DNA of 64,000 bases from Brucella rhizosphaerae (GCF_002252475.1 NZ_NNRK01000022.1:124001-188000); one strand, 5' to 3'; counted from the stretch's first letter, positions 18,407 through 27,396 are shown. The notes: generated by a model from the letters alone, not told the origin. Numbers and translations are program-made.

Positions 18407-18979
18407 TCAGAAACGGGTGAAACCGGACGGATGAGCGCCCTTGAGAATCTTCAGAGCCGGAACAACCAGCAATGGCGTGCCGATGAGCATTGGTACGATG
18501 TCAGACAGGCCGAGATACATCACTGCCCACCAGAATGGGAAAATACCAAGATAGGCTAGGCTTGCCGAAACGGCAGAAACCATCAGAAGGCCAGCAACAA
18601 GGCAGGTTGCCGCAATTTTAATCAGCGTTGCCCGATTGAATGTGGTGGTCTTCGGATCGAACAACATGCCGGGGATCAAACCAGTCAAACCCACCATGAT
18701 GCCATCGATGATGAGCGAATGCGCTGGAATGAATGTTCCCGCAAGCAACGACCAGATAACGGTCCCAAGATACCCGCAGATGAAACCGCTTTTCCGGCCA
18801 AGAAGAATGCCGACAAGCGGCGGAAGGAAAGCGAAGATACGCCACTGGATAACGCCAGGCACGAGCTGGATCGGGTTCGCATAGGCCCAAAGAACGCCTG
18901 TTGCAGCAGCTGCAACGATTGAAAGAACGATCGGAAACAGTGTGTTTCCATCGTTATGAGTGATGGTGGTGTTGGACAT
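18407..18979 (-). CDS. ECF transporter S component (substrate-specific membrane protein)
   Basis: About 190 residues with six predicted transmembrane segments, an Arg/Lys-poor hydrophobic core and FAFLPPLVGILLGRKSGF, WSLLAGTFIPAHSLIIDG blocks that resemble ECF S proteins in general. I could not place it in a named ligand family. Two in-frame ATGs, at 18985 and 18979, are both possible; GGGAGG lies 14 bases or more upstream, so the start is uncertain. The phosphoribosyltransferase in the operon suggests a nucleobase or nucleoside ligand. Confidence 0.8.
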   Translation of the reverse strand: MSNTTITHNDGNTLFPIVLSIVAAAATGVLWAYANPIQLVPGVIQWRIFAFLPPLVGILLGRKSGFICGYLGTVIWSLLAGTFIPAHSLIIDGIMVGLTGLIPGMLFDPKTTTFNRATLIKIAATCLVAGLLMVSAVSASLAYLGIFPFWWAVMYLGLSDIVPMLIGTPLLVVPALKILKGAHPSGFTRF

Positions 18980-18985
18980 TATCAT

Positions 18986-19208
18986 AATCCCGTAAAGCGC
19001 CTCCCACTTGCAATAAGCAAGAACCATGCCGTTTGGCTGTCGCAGCGAGCGAAAGGAACTTTAAGATGGTGGAAGTGGGGGCTATCCTGTCGGCATATCT
19101 GTAGCGCTATCAACAGGCAAAAACACCGCGTTTGCGGTAGAGTCAAGAAGGCTCGCGCTGTTTGACGCAATGAGTCACATTAAATCAGCCTGTTAAAGCA
19201 ATATTCGA
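18986..19208 (-). promoter_or_regulatory. Long leader of the ECF operon, no known riboswitch recognised
   Basis: About 200 bases precede the S-component gene, downstream of the LysR gene on the same strand. The leader contains a small hairpin (ACCGC-AAAC-GCGGT on the minus strand, about 19122-19135) and GC-rich segments that could pair. ECF operons are often riboswitch-controlled, but I find no thiamine, cobalamin or purine riboswitch core here. Confidence 0.35.
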
Positions 19209-20060
19209 TCATTCCCCAACAATTTTGGCCAGCATTTCCACCAATTGCCGTATCTGATCGGAACCGTTCTCCATATGTCGAATGACAATTTCCATGGGGT
19301 CGACACTGGGCAAGCCTGCTGTTGCAGGCACAATACGGTGCGCTGGCTGCGCGACGCGTGTGGGGAGGAGACTCACACCCAGACCTTCAGCAACCGCACT
19401 TTGAACGCTCGCGAGACTGGAACTGGTAAAAACGACATGCCACGACCGCCCGATGCGGTCGAGTGCTTCCATCATGTCGCTGCGGTAAAGTCCATTTGGT
19501 GGGAAAACGACCAGCGGCAATGGATCAACATGCGAAACCGGATAATCCGCGCTCTCCAGCCATGACAGTGGTTCGGGCCAATGCATGGTTCCCACAGTTT
19601 CTCCACGTCTTTGCTTGATCATAACGAGATCAAACTCACCCGTTTCAAAACCCTTTTGTAGTTCGCGGCTCAATCCGCTGGTCACCTCAAGCTTCATATT
19701 GGGATGTGCGCGCAGAAAAGCCGCAAGCGCCGGCGTCACAAGCCTTGCCGCGAAATCCTCAGCCAACCCAAGTCGAAAAACAGCAGCAAGTGCGTCACCA
19801 GTCATGGCCGCAGCCGCCTCATCATGCAAATGCAGCATTCGTCGCGCATAGCCGAGCAGCTTTTCGCCGGCATCAGTTGGGCGGATATCATGGCGTGCAC
19901 GCTCCAAAAGAGATTGCCCGGCCGCTTCTTCAAGACGAAGGATTTTCTGGCTTACAGTTGATTGCGTAGAGTGCAGTTGCTGTGCCGCAATCGTGAAGCT
20001 TCGGCTGTCAACAACGGCCACAAAAGCACGCAAAAGATCGAGGCTGAATACATTATTCAT
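19209..20060 (-). CDS. LysR-family transcriptional regulator
   Basis: The 283-residue protein starts with a typical LysR winged helix (LDLLRAFVAVVDSRSFTIAA, STQSTVSQKILRLEEAAGQS) and has a periplasmic-binding-like effector domain from about residue 90. It is divergent from the ankyrin and deaminase genes, with an 84-base gap that should contain its operator. In the family the divergent genes are usually the targets, so it may control the ankyrin-deaminase-MFS unit. Confidence 0.92.
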   Translation of the reverse strand: MNNVFSLDLLRAFVAVVDSRSFTIAAQQLHSTQSTVSQKILRLEEAAGQSLLERARHDIRPTDAGEKLLGYARRMLHLHDEAAAAMTGDALAAVFRLGLAEDFAARLVTPALAAFLRAHPNMKLEVTSGLSRELQKGFETGEFDLVMIKQRRGETVGTMHWPEPLSWLESADYPVSHVDPLPLVVFPPNGLYRSDMMEALDRIGRSWHVVFTSSSLASVQSAVAEGLGVSLLPTRVAQPAHRIVPATAGLPSVDPMEIVIRHMENGSDQIRQLVEMLAKIVGE

Positions 20061-20144
20061 GATCTGAATGGATACCAGTTGAACATTTAATTTCTAAATA
20101 TGACGTGTTGCTAGTATTTAATCAATAAATTAGGAGCACCGCCG

Positions 20145-20834
20145 ATGCGTCGAACATTATTCAGCTTGAGTGCCTTGGCATTGATTGCAGGAACCATAGT
20201 CATGACCGAACCAACTCTGCCGGGCCACCACGCTGTAGCACAGGCGCAAAGCTCACTCATTGAAGCTGCCTCCACAGGTAATCTCTCCACTATCAATGAA
20301 GCGATCAAATCGGGTGTCGAACTTGACGCGCGCGGCAACCGGGGTGAAACGGCCTTGCTTGCCGCCACCCATGCTAATCATGTCGATGTCGCCTGTGCGC
20401 TTATTGAAGCGGGTGCCGATGTGAATGCGAAAGATGCGATCAAGGACAGCCCTTATCTTTATGCGGGCGCGCGCGGCCATCTTGAAATCCTGAAACTCAC
20501 ACTCTCCCACGGTGCCGATCTCAAAAGCACCAATCGCTATGGCGGCACCGCACTTATCCCAGCGTCAGAACGTGGCCACGTGGAAACGGTGCAGACGCTG
20601 ATTGAAGCGGGCGTCAAAGTCGATCACGTCAATAATCTCGGTTGGACCGCTCTTCTCGAAGCCATCATCCTTGGCGATGGTGGGCAGCGTCATGTCGATA
20701 TCGTGAAATTGCTGATTGATGCCGGAGCAGACGTTAATCTTGCCGATAATGATGGTGTTTCGCCATTGCAGCATGCGCGTCAGCGTGGCTTTGCGTCTAT
20801 GGTGGCGATGTTGGAGAAAGCTGGCGCGAAATGA
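20145..20834 (+). CDS. Exported ankyrin-repeat protein
   Basis: The 229-residue protein begins with a signal peptide (hydrophobic stretch to about residue 20, then an Ala-rich region ending AVAQAQ near 35), so it is likely periplasmic. Five or six ankyrin repeats follow, with units such as GETALLAATHANHVDVACAL and GGTALIPASERGHVETVQTL. Ankyrin repeats mediate protein contacts; a partner cannot be named. It overlaps the deaminase gene by four bases. Small periplasmic ankyrin proteins are common in Brucella-like bacteria. Confidence 0.88.
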   Translation: MRRTLFSLSALALIAGTIVMTEPTLPGHHAVAQAQSSLIEAASTGNLSTINEAIKSGVELDARGNRGETALLAATHANHVDVACALIEAGADVNAKDAIKDSPYLYAGARGHLEILKLTLSHGADLKSTNRYGGTALIPASERGHVETVQTLIEAGVKVDHVNNLGWTALLEAIILGDGGQRHVDIVKLLIDAGADVNLADNDGVSPLQHARQRGFASMVAMLEKAGAK

Positions 20835-21301
20835 GTGGCAATCACGCATTTCTTGACCGAGCGGTCGCGCTTGCTTTTGAAAATATCGAACAAGGTGGGC
20901 GCCCCTTCGGCGCGGTCATTGTAAAAGACGACAAGATCATCGCTACAGGCGTCAATCGCATGCAAGCAGATTGTGATCCGACTGCCCACGCCGAATTACT
21001 GGCATTGCGCGCAGCAGGCCAGGCATTGCAATCGTCGCGGCTCGACGGTTGCAGCGTATATGCTAGTGGCCAGCCCTGCCCCATGTGCTTCGCCGCCATG
21101 CGCATGTCTGGCATAGACAAGATCATATTCGCCTATTCAAACGATCAGGCAGAACCTTACAATCTCTCGACTGCAAAAATTGCTGCAGAGCTTTCCAAGC
21201 CCGCAAGCGAGCAAACCGGCATCAAGATCGAGCATTGCTCACCTGAAGATGGCGAACGGCTCTATCGCGTATGGCAGGAAAAAGAACAGTCAAAACGCTA
21301 G
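20831..21301 (+). CDS. Nucleoside/base deaminase, CMP/dCMP-deaminase fold
   Basis: The 156-residue protein has the zinc site of cytidine-deaminase-like enzymes: H53 and catalytic E55 in AHAEL, and C83 and C86 in PCPMC. FGAVIVKDD and GCSVYASGQPCPMCFAAM resemble guanine deaminases and TadA. It should remove an amino group from a base or nucleoside in the cytosol. TadA is normally encoded elsewhere, so a guanine-deaminase-type or broader role is more likely. It is coupled to the ankyrin gene by an ATGA overlap. Confidence 0.85.
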   Translation: MSGNHAFLDRAVALAFENIEQGGRPFGAVIVKDDKIIATGVNRMQADCDPTAHAELLALRAAGQALQSSRLDGCSVYASGQPCPMCFAAMRMSGIDKIIFAYSNDQAEPYNLSTAKIAAELSKPASEQTGIKIEHCSPEDGERLYRVWQEKEQSKR

Positions 21302-21309
21302 ATAATAAA

Positions 21310-22536
21310 ATGCATCCCACCACAACCGTGCCAGTTGGCAAACAAGCCAGTCCAATCGCTCTTATAATCCTCGTCATCCTGATCGGTCTTAATCTCCGAC
21401 CGTTCCTCACGGCACCCGGACCCGTTCTCACAGATATCGCGAACGATACCGGCATGGGTTTTGGCGCGCTGTCATTACTCACGTTTCTGCCAATGTTGTT
21501 GATGGGGCTTGGTGCCTTTGTCGCGCCGCACATTCAATCATTGATTGGAACGCGACGAAGCATGTTCATGGCGCTCGTGGTGCTCGCAACAGGCTCGCTC
21601 CTGCGTGGCTTTGTACCCAACGGCTTCTCATTGGTACTTACTGCGGTCTTGTGTGGTGCTGGTGTTGCCATGATTCAAGCAATGATGCCGGGGCTCATTA
21701 AAGCGAAATTTCCGTCAAGCATTGCAGCCGTGACAGGTCTTTACTCCGCAATGATCATGGGTGGTGGGGCGCTAGGTGCCCGTTTGACACCTTGGCTGGC
21801 AGGTTCTGAGCACAATTGGCGTCTTGCACTCGCAGTTCTCGCAATTCCAGCAGTGGTGGCTTTGCTCGCAGCAATACCCATCCTCAGTGAAACGACTTCA
21901 TCTGGTTCAAAGTCTGGTATCACGATCAAGCTGCTTCGGCGCCCACGCACATGGGTGTTGATGGCTGCCTTCGGGCTTGTGAATGCGGGTTACTCGTCGA
22001 TGGTGGCCTGGCTCGCAACCTATTATCAGTCGCTTGGTGTCGACGCTTCCGCGACCGGCAATCTGGTCGCAATAATGGCAATCGCTCAGGCGCTCTCGGC
22101 CTTCTGTCTTCCACTCCTTGCGCGGCGCAGCGTCGACCGTCGGCCATGGCTCTTTCTGACATTGGCCATGCAGGGTATAGGATTTGCAGGTCTTGCTTTC
22201 ACTCCGCAGCTATCCCCTCTGTTCTGGTCTGCAATTTGTGGAGCTGGTCTCGGCGGTAGTTTCGCACTCGCAATGATAACGTCACTCGATCATCTTCCAA
22301 AACCGGAAGAAGCTGGCGCACTGGCAGCCATGATGCAAGGCGGCGGTTTTATCATTGCCGCTCTTGGTCCGATTGCTACAGCTTTCCTGCACAATCTGAC
22401 CGGCAGCTTTGCTTCAGGCTGGATCATGCATCTTGTGCTGGTGGCAAGCATTTGCCCGCTATATCTAAGCTTTAATCCCCGTCACTATGCGCGTGTGATG
22501 AGCTTCCCAATTGCGGCTGAAAACAGCACACAATAG
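21310..22536 (+). CDS. MFS transporter, CynX/NimT-like
   Basis: About 408 residues with 12 predicted transmembrane helices. The first helix contains LIGLNLRPFLTAPGPVL, the signature region of CynX/NimT-type (cyanate or nitroimidazole) transporters, and the first loop carries a GTRRS version of the major-facilitator motif. The start is uncertain: an ATG at 21310 follows the deaminase stop by eight bases, while one at 21271 lies inside that gene; neither has a good ribosome binding site. It is likely co-transcribed with the deaminase. The substrate is unknown. Confidence 0.87.
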   Translation: MHPTTTVPVGKQASPIALIILVILIGLNLRPFLTAPGPVLTDIANDTGMGFGALSLLTFLPMLLMGLGAFVAPHIQSLIGTRRSMFMALVVLATGSLLRGFVPNGFSLVLTAVLCGAGVAMIQAMMPGLIKAKFPSSIAAVTGLYSAMIMGGGALGARLTPWLAGSEHNWRLALAVLAIPAVVALLAAIPILSETTSSGSKSGITIKLLRRPRTWVLMAAFGLVNAGYSSMVAWLATYYQSLGVDASATGNLVAIMAIAQALSAFCLPLLARRSVDRRPWLFLTLAMQGIGFAGLAFTPQLSPLFWSAICGAGLGGSFALAMITSLDHLPKPEEAGALAAMMQGGGFIIAALGPIATAFLHNLTGSFASGWIMHLVLVASICPLYLSFNPRHYARVMSFPIAAENSTQ

Positions 22537-22705
22537 CGTTACCTGACCCGCTTCACAGGATAAAGGCAGTGTTTTGCGTGCAATTTTGCAGTAGGTAGCT
22601 AGCTGACCTTCCCCAACCGGATAAGGTTGGACAGAATTCTGTCATTTACTCACGCTGCAACAGTCTGCAGTCTGCCGCTCGCCACCCATGTAACTGGTCG
22701 ATGAA
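22537..22705. other. Intergenic gap between two MFS genes
   Basis: A short hairpin CCAACC-GGATAA-GGTTGG lies at 22613-22630 but has no T-run, so I do not call it a terminator. Nothing else is recognised. Confidence 0.4.
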
Positions 22706-24085
22706 ATGAAGCATGAAATGGTCGTTAAAGAAGGGGCATTCGTGGCACCGGATGGCCTTCCGAAGCCGCGCATCTACTGGGCATGGGCAACGCTCATGGT
22801 GGGACTCACCCTCGCCGTCATTGATGGCACCATCGCCAATGTTGCGCTTCCGACCATCGCTGCCGATTTTTCCGCAGGTCCAGCCGCATCGATCTGGATC
22901 GTCAATGGTTATCAGCTGGCAATCGTCATCACGCTTCTGCCGTTGGCAGCCTTAGGTGAAATCTACGGCTACCGGCGCGTCTATCTGATTGGCGTGTCAT
23001 TGTTCACTCTTGCCTCGATTGCCTGTGTTTTCTCCCGTTCCCTGGAGGCGCTGACCATAGCGCGTATCATTCAGGGCTTTGGTGCGGCGGGCCTGATGAG
23101 CGTCAACACTGCTTTGTTGCGCTATACAGTTCCGCAGGCCAAGTTCGGCACGGCCATCGGCCTCAATGCGCTCTTTGTTGCCGTTTCGTCGACCATTGGC
23201 CCCACCCTTGCCGGGGTTATTCTGCATTCACTCAGCTGGCCATGGCTTTTTGTCATAAACATTCCGCTCGGTGTTTTGGCGGTCGCAATGGGCATCAAAA
23301 GCTTGCCCGACAATGAACGCTCGTCACGACGCTTCGACTATCTGAGTGCCGTTCTCAGTGCATTTGCGCTCGGATTGCTGGTAACAGTGATCGATAGTGC
23401 GGGCTCTGGAGTAAATGGCGGCTGGCTTTTACTGCAGGCAGCGGCCTGCGTGTTCGCCGCGACTTGGCTTATTCGCCGCTCGCTTCGTACCAGCGACCCG
23501 TTGTTACCACTCGATCTGTTGCGAATTCCTGTTTTCAGCCTGTCGCTCTGTACGTCGATCATGTCATTTCTGGCACAAATGATGGCATTCATTTCCCTGC
23601 CATTCCTGTTTCAGACAGTTTACGGCTTCACACCAATAGAAGTTGGCTTCCTGATCATGCCTTGGCCAATAGCACTGGCTATTGTCGCCCCCCTCTCCGG
23701 TAAACTTTCAGACAAATATTCACCCGCCACGCTCGGTCTTGTCGGATTGATCATTTTTGCTGCTGGCCTGGCATTAGTTGGTCTTCTGCCAGAGCAACCA
23801 ACCGTTCAGGATATCTGTTGGCGTATGGCGATTTGCGGCATCGGCTTCGGCTTCTTTCAAGCTCCAAACAACCGCATGATCATAACGTCTGCTCCACGGG
23901 CCAGAAGTGGTGCCGCAAGCGGCATGCTCGGAACAGCAAGACTGATGGGACAATCGCTCGGCGCGGCTTTCGTAGCGTTTCTGCTGGCACATTGGGGGCT
24001 CACCAATATCCCAAACATTTTGCTTGTTGCCGCAGGCTTTGCTGCACTTGCTTCGATCATCAGCATCGCGCGACGCAAGCGTTAA
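22706..24085 (+). CDS. MFS transporter, DHA2 (EmrB/QacA-like) drug efflux family
   Basis: The 459-residue protein has about 14 predicted transmembrane segments. The family motifs are clear: ALAVIDGTIANVALPTI-like start (LAVIDGTIANVALPTIAADF), WIVNGYQLAIVITLLPLAAL and GEIYGYRRVYLIG for motif A, and GFGAAGLMSVNTALLRY for motif C. Such proteins export drugs or metabolites with protons. An alternative ATG lies three codons in. It is monocistronic, followed by the tRNA gene. Confidence 0.9.
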   Translation: MKHEMVVKEGAFVAPDGLPKPRIYWAWATLMVGLTLAVIDGTIANVALPTIAADFSAGPAASIWIVNGYQLAIVITLLPLAALGEIYGYRRVYLIGVSLFTLASIACVFSRSLEALTIARIIQGFGAAGLMSVNTALLRYTVPQAKFGTAIGLNALFVAVSSTIGPTLAGVILHSLSWPWLFVINIPLGVLAVAMGIKSLPDNERSSRRFDYLSAVLSAFALGLLVTVIDSAGSGVNGGWLLLQAAACVFAATWLIRRSLRTSDPLLPLDLLRIPVFSLSLCTSIMSFLAQMMAFISLPFLFQTVYGFTPIEVGFLIMPWPIALAIVAPLSGKLSDKYSPATLGLVGLIIFAAGLALVGLLPEQPTVQDICWRMAICGIGFGFFQAPNNRMIITSAPRARSGAASGMLGTARLMGQSLGAAFVAFLLAHWGLTNIPNILLVAAGFAALASIISIARRKR

Positions 24086-24222
24086 AGGCGGAATGGATCA
24101 GCCTGTGAATCTTTGCAAATATCTTAGTCGAAACATGAAATTCCCTGTTGCAATCCCGAAATCATTAGTCCATATAGCGCTTGCCTAACGGAAACGACTT
24201 CTCTTAGAGAAGACTGGCGCGA

Positions 24223-24297
24223 GCGGGTGTAGCTCAGGGGTAGAGCACAACCTTGCCAAGGTTGGGGTCGAGGGTTCGAATCCCTTCGCCCGCTCCA
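24223..24297 (+). tRNA. tRNA-Gly (anticodon GCC)
   Basis: A complete cloverleaf is present. The acceptor GCGGGTG pairs with CGCCCGC (with one G-T pair), the D-arm is GCTC...GAGC, the anticodon arm CAACC-TTGCCAA-GGTTG shows GCC, and the T-arm is GAGGG-TTCGAAT-CCCTT. CCA is encoded at 24295-24297. A spurious open frame on the opposite strand (24124-24321) is the well-known antisense-tRNA artefact. Confidence 0.97.
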
Positions 24298-24439
24298 GTT
24301 TTTCCGCGGCTTTCCAGACAAGTGTATGGAATCAATGCCTTAGGGCATGAATTAACCTTTGGAAATTTTATTCACTAAAACGCAGACCTGAATTTTCCTG
24401 TGTCTGAGCATTTGCTTCAATCTCATTTAGGCCCACCTT

Positions 24440-24673
24440 ATGATCCGTAGTGTTTGCATGTTGATCGTCGGTATCGTTGCCTTCATTCAAGGGGCTTTGA
24501 GGCTTGGTCAACCAGCACAGACAATTGAAAAGTCGGGTTGGCTCTATCAGCAATTTGGCGATCAGGGCGTCGCATATGGAATGATCACTTTGGGAGCAGT
24601 AGCCTTCGTCATCGGCGCCATAATGTTCAACAACAGTTGGATCAAAGCTATTCTCGAACGTGCAAAGCATTGA
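24440..24673 (+). CDS. Small two-helix membrane protein, unknown function
   Basis: The 77-residue protein has two hydrophobic segments, about residues 3-20 and 46-64, with a basic C-terminus (ILERAKH), which is consistent with an inner-membrane hairpin. I do not recognise a family. There is no strong ribosome binding site. It lies between the tRNA gene and two other small membrane ORFs. Confidence 0.55.
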   Translation: MIRSVCMLIVGIVAFIQGALRLGQPAQTIEKSGWLYQQFGDQGVAYGMITLGAVAFVIGAIMFNNSWIKAILERAKH

Positions 24674-24706
24674 AAATGCCAAGCCCAACGATTGATTATA
24701 TCAGCC

Positions 24707-24877
24707 ATGATTGACTGGCCGCTTATCTTCGTCATCGTTTTCGCCTTGGGTGTACTATCTTTCCTCGTTTATTGTTTTGCGATCATGATATTCGCAAAAC
24801 CCACTGGAGAAAAAGTAAAGCCACCCAATATCGATACAGTCGATCTGATTATATTCCAGCATTCAGACGATAGATAA
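24707..24877 (+). CDS. Small single-helix membrane protein, unknown
   Basis: From the ATG at 24707 the ORF gives 56 residues with one strong transmembrane segment (PLIFVIVFALGVLSFLVYCF) and a short polar tail. A start five codons upstream, at 24692, is also possible. No family is recognised. It follows the previous small membrane ORF by 33 bases, so the two may be one unit. Confidence 0.45.
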   Translation: MIDWPLIFVIVFALGVLSFLVYCFAIMIFAKPTGEKVKPPNIDTVDLIIFQHSDDR

Positions 24878-25001
24878 TATTATTTGAATAGATTATTTCA
24901 GCGTGATCTTTGAATTGCATAACAGCTATGATTTAGTATCTATTGCTGACTCCAGTTCCTGACGCGATATGCAAGACTAACGTCAAGGGACGAATAACTC
25001 C

Positions 25002-25163
25002 ATGAAACCTGATACTGTTGTCACCGCCGTTCTGGCGATGTGCCTGCTGTTTTTGACATGGGCGATCGTGCAACGCGCGTCAGATGAGATAGCACGTCTG
25101 AAACAAGGCAACAGCGGGCACAACACACCCGCTGCTTTGTTTCAACATCCAGCGATAGAATAA
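25002..25163 (+). CDS. Small membrane-anchored protein of 53 residues
   Basis: An ATG at 25002 opens a 53-codon frame ending TAA at 25161-25163. The product has one transmembrane segment (about residues 6-23, VVTAVLAMCLLFLTWAIV) followed by a charged, likely exposed tail (QRASDEIARLKQGNSG). AGGGA lies 11 bases upstream. No family is recognised. The coding sequence contains a 7-bp hairpin (CAGCGGG/CCCGCTG, about 25112-25134) near its 3' end. It is convergent with the hydrolase gene. Confidence 0.5.
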   Translation: MKPDTVVTAVLAMCLLFLTWAIVQRASDEIARLKQGNSGHNTPAALFQHPAIE

Positions 25164-25170
25164 AATTCAA

Positions 25171-26229
25171 TCAGCGTTTGAGTGTCATCTGTAGGTTCAT
25201 CAGAACCAGATTTGACACTTCTGCATGAATATCCTTGCGCGCTCTGCCCGTCTGTTCGCAGATAGGATCGACTTCTCCGACTGACTTAAGGAATGCCGAT
25301 GCTCCCTCCTTACACTCGGGCAAGAAGCTGAAATGATCCGAATCCTTAACGGTAACATAGGTGCTGTCTGGAACGAGAGCCGCCAAATGATCCGCGAGGA
25401 CCGAGATCGGAACCTCTCCTTCACTTCCCAGATTGATAAAGCTCATTGGAATTTTGATCTCCTTGAGACTTTGAGCCACATAAGCTTGAGCCAGACCCGG
25501 ATCAATCATGACAGCAGCTTTGATGCGCTGATCCAGATTTGATTGTTCAAAGCGCGCTTTGTCGATACTGCGCAGATCGAGCTTTTCAACGTTCACCGCT
25601 TCACCATCGGCATAGCCTCGCCCACCCGCATACCAGGCACAATCCCATTTCGTGTAACTGTCACAATAACGGGCATATGATTCCAGCGCAGCCTGAGCAC
25701 CAGCAATTTCCATTGACGTTGCCCCGCCAAGTGAAAAACCGACAGTACCAATACGTTCCGCATCGATATGACCTGCCCAATCGGCATTGCCAGTCAGATA
25801 ATTGATGACTGTCGACAGATCCTGTGTTCGCTGCCACAGCTTTGGTGTTTCGGCAGGCAAGGAATGCCCAGATGTCGTGCCGGGATGATTAGGGCCAGCA
25901 ACGATAAACCCTGCTTTTGCAAGCTCGACGGCGAGCCAGCCCATAGCTTCGACGCGCCCACCTGAGCCGTGTGAAAGCGCCACGAGAGGAAACTCTCCGC
26001 TGGCCAACGCTGCATCCTTCGACGCGGAACTACCCTTGAATATCCTATTATCGCCGAAGAGAACCGCTTCCCCGCCTTCCATTGCAGGGTACCACACTGT
26101 TACCGCGAGATTTTGTCCACGCGCTTGTGATGGCACCTCAATTGTTCGTACCCCCACATCAGCGCTGAAAGCATTGGAAGCGGTCAGAGTTGCAGCAACA
26201 GCTGAGAATAACAAATATAAGCGGCTCAT
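25171..26229 (-). CDS. Exported alpha/beta hydrolase, PAF-acetylhydrolase/dienelactone-hydrolase type
   Basis: The 352-residue precursor starts with a signal peptide that likely ends at NAFSA near residue 23. The alpha/beta fold shows an oxyanion region LSHGSGG, the nucleophile elbow GFSLGGA, an Asp in the C-terminal part (MIDPGLAQ) and the catalytic His in SDHFSFLPEC. Several cysteines (in ARYCDSYTKWDC, PEC, PIC) could form periplasmic disulfides. It should hydrolyse a small ester or lipid in the periplasm. It is divergent from the AraC gene, which may regulate it. Confidence 0.85.
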   Translation of the reverse strand: MSRLYLLFSAVAATLTASNAFSADVGVRTIEVPSQARGQNLAVTVWYPAMEGGEAVLFGDNRIFKGSSASKDAALASGEFPLVALSHGSGGRVEAMGWLAVELAKAGFIVAGPNHPGTTSGHSLPAETPKLWQRTQDLSTVINYLTGNADWAGHIDAERIGTVGFSLGGATSMEIAGAQAALESYARYCDSYTKWDCAWYAGGRGYADGEAVNVEKLDLRSIDKARFEQSNLDQRIKAAVMIDPGLAQAYVAQSLKEIKIPMSFINLGSEGEVPISVLADHLAALVPDSTYVTVKDSDHFSFLPECKEGASAFLKSVGEVDPICEQTGRARKDIHAEVSNLVLMNLQMTLKR

Positions 26230-26373
26230 CGTGTATCTCCATATTTCATACGATGAGCCATGCTTTCCAGATATCGTATTATCTGGCGTTCTAAATCACG
26301 ATTCAGGTCGTTCAGAATCGCGATATAGATCATTGATCGGCTACATATCGCCCATCAGATCGCGAGACCGCTT

Positions 26374-27396
26374 TTGATTTTCGTTCCATTGCCCTTCGTT
26401 GTTGCGCTTTTGTTGCTCATCCTCTTGGTAGCGATGTGGCGCCGTCAGGAGAGTGCTGCCTCCAATCGCCCCTGCCAACTGCTGATCGCGTTGTGTGCGG
26501 TGCAATCCGTGGCTGTCGGCCTTCGCTGGGGTTATGAGCTGGAAGAGTTCCGCTATTTACTTCCCATCATCGCGAGCAGCTTGCCTCCACTCGTATATGC
26601 GAGTTTTCGCAGTCTGATACGGGGAGACAGCAAACCTAATGACCGTTACTTATGGCATATTGCAGCTTTCCCGGCGGCGGTTACGGTCATCCTCCTGACT
26701 ATTCCCATTCTGTTAGATTTTGGCCTTATTGTTCTGTTTGTCGGGTACGCACTCGCACTTCTCTATCTGGGCAGAACCGGCCCTGATGGGCTTGACGATG
26801 CGCGTTTCGACAGCGCGATTTCGGCGCATCGCGCGCTTGTCATTGCCGCAATATCGCTCTGCTTATCGGCTTTTTTTGATCTGGCAGTTTTGATGGATTT
26901 TGAATGGACCAATGGCAAGAATGCTGCCCTCATTGTCAGCAACGCCAATCTGCTTGGTCTACTGTTCGTAGGCCTGACAGCAATGGTTGCAAGTCGTGCA
27001 AAGCCTTCTGCTCCTGCATCGCATGAAGAAAACGAAGACGATGCACGCGATGAACAGGATCGGGATAGCCTCGCGCGTGTAGAGCATATCCTGGTTCAGA
27101 ACCGATTATATCTGGACGAGAATTTGACTCTGATACGGCTTGCGCGAAAGGTTGGATTGCCGGCGCGCCAGATTTCCAGCTCCATCAACCGCATCACCGG
27201 CAAGAACGTATCGCAATACATCAATGATTACCGCATCACAGAAGCCTGCCGCCTGCTGCGAGACACGGCTCTGCCAGTGACGACTATTATGTTTGAATCA
27301 GGGTTTCAGACCAAATCCAATTTCAATCGGGAATTTCGGCGGGTCACCTCGTTAAGCCCAGCCAACTGGCGCGACCAAAAGGGCGCAAAACAATAA
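26374..27396 (+). CDS. AraC-family regulator with N-terminal membrane domain, TTG start
   Basis: The 340-residue protein has about six to seven hydrophobic segments in residues 1-215, then a linker rich in acidic residues, then an AraC DNA-binding domain (about 235-335) with SQYINDYRITEACRLLRDT and the second helix-turn-helix TTIMFESGFQTKSNFNREFR. No ATG or GTG is in frame after the upstream TAG at 26326, so TTG at 26374 is the only usual start; its binding site is weak. This architecture puts a membrane sensor directly on a DNA-binding domain. The divergent hydrolase gene is the likely target. Confidence 0.82.
   Translation: MIFVPLPFVVALLLLILLVAMWRRQESAASNRPCQLLIALCAVQSVAVGLRWGYELEEFRYLLPIIASSLPPLVYASFRSLIRGDSKPNDRYLWHIAAFPAAVTVILLTIPILLDFGLIVLFVGYALALLYLGRTGPDGLDDARFDSAISAHRALVIAAISLCLSAFFDLAVLMDFEWTNGKNAALIVSNANLLGLLFVGLTAMVASRAKPSAPASHEENEDDARDEQDRDSLARVEHILVQNRLYLDENLTLIRLARKVGLPARQISSSINRITGKNVSQYINDYRITEACRLLRDTALPVTTIMFESGFQTKSNFNREFRRVTSLSPANWRDQKGAKQ

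Noticed and set aside
18986..19208. Riboswitch in the leader of the ECF operon
   Set aside because: I find none of the conserved core words of thiamine, cobalamin, purine or preQ1 riboswitches; only an unassigned hairpin.
24124..24321. Open frame on the minus strand with a SGRRDSNPRPQPWQG-like sequence
   Set aside because: It is the reverse strand of tRNA-Gly(GCC); this peptide is a well-known artefact of antisense tRNA translation.
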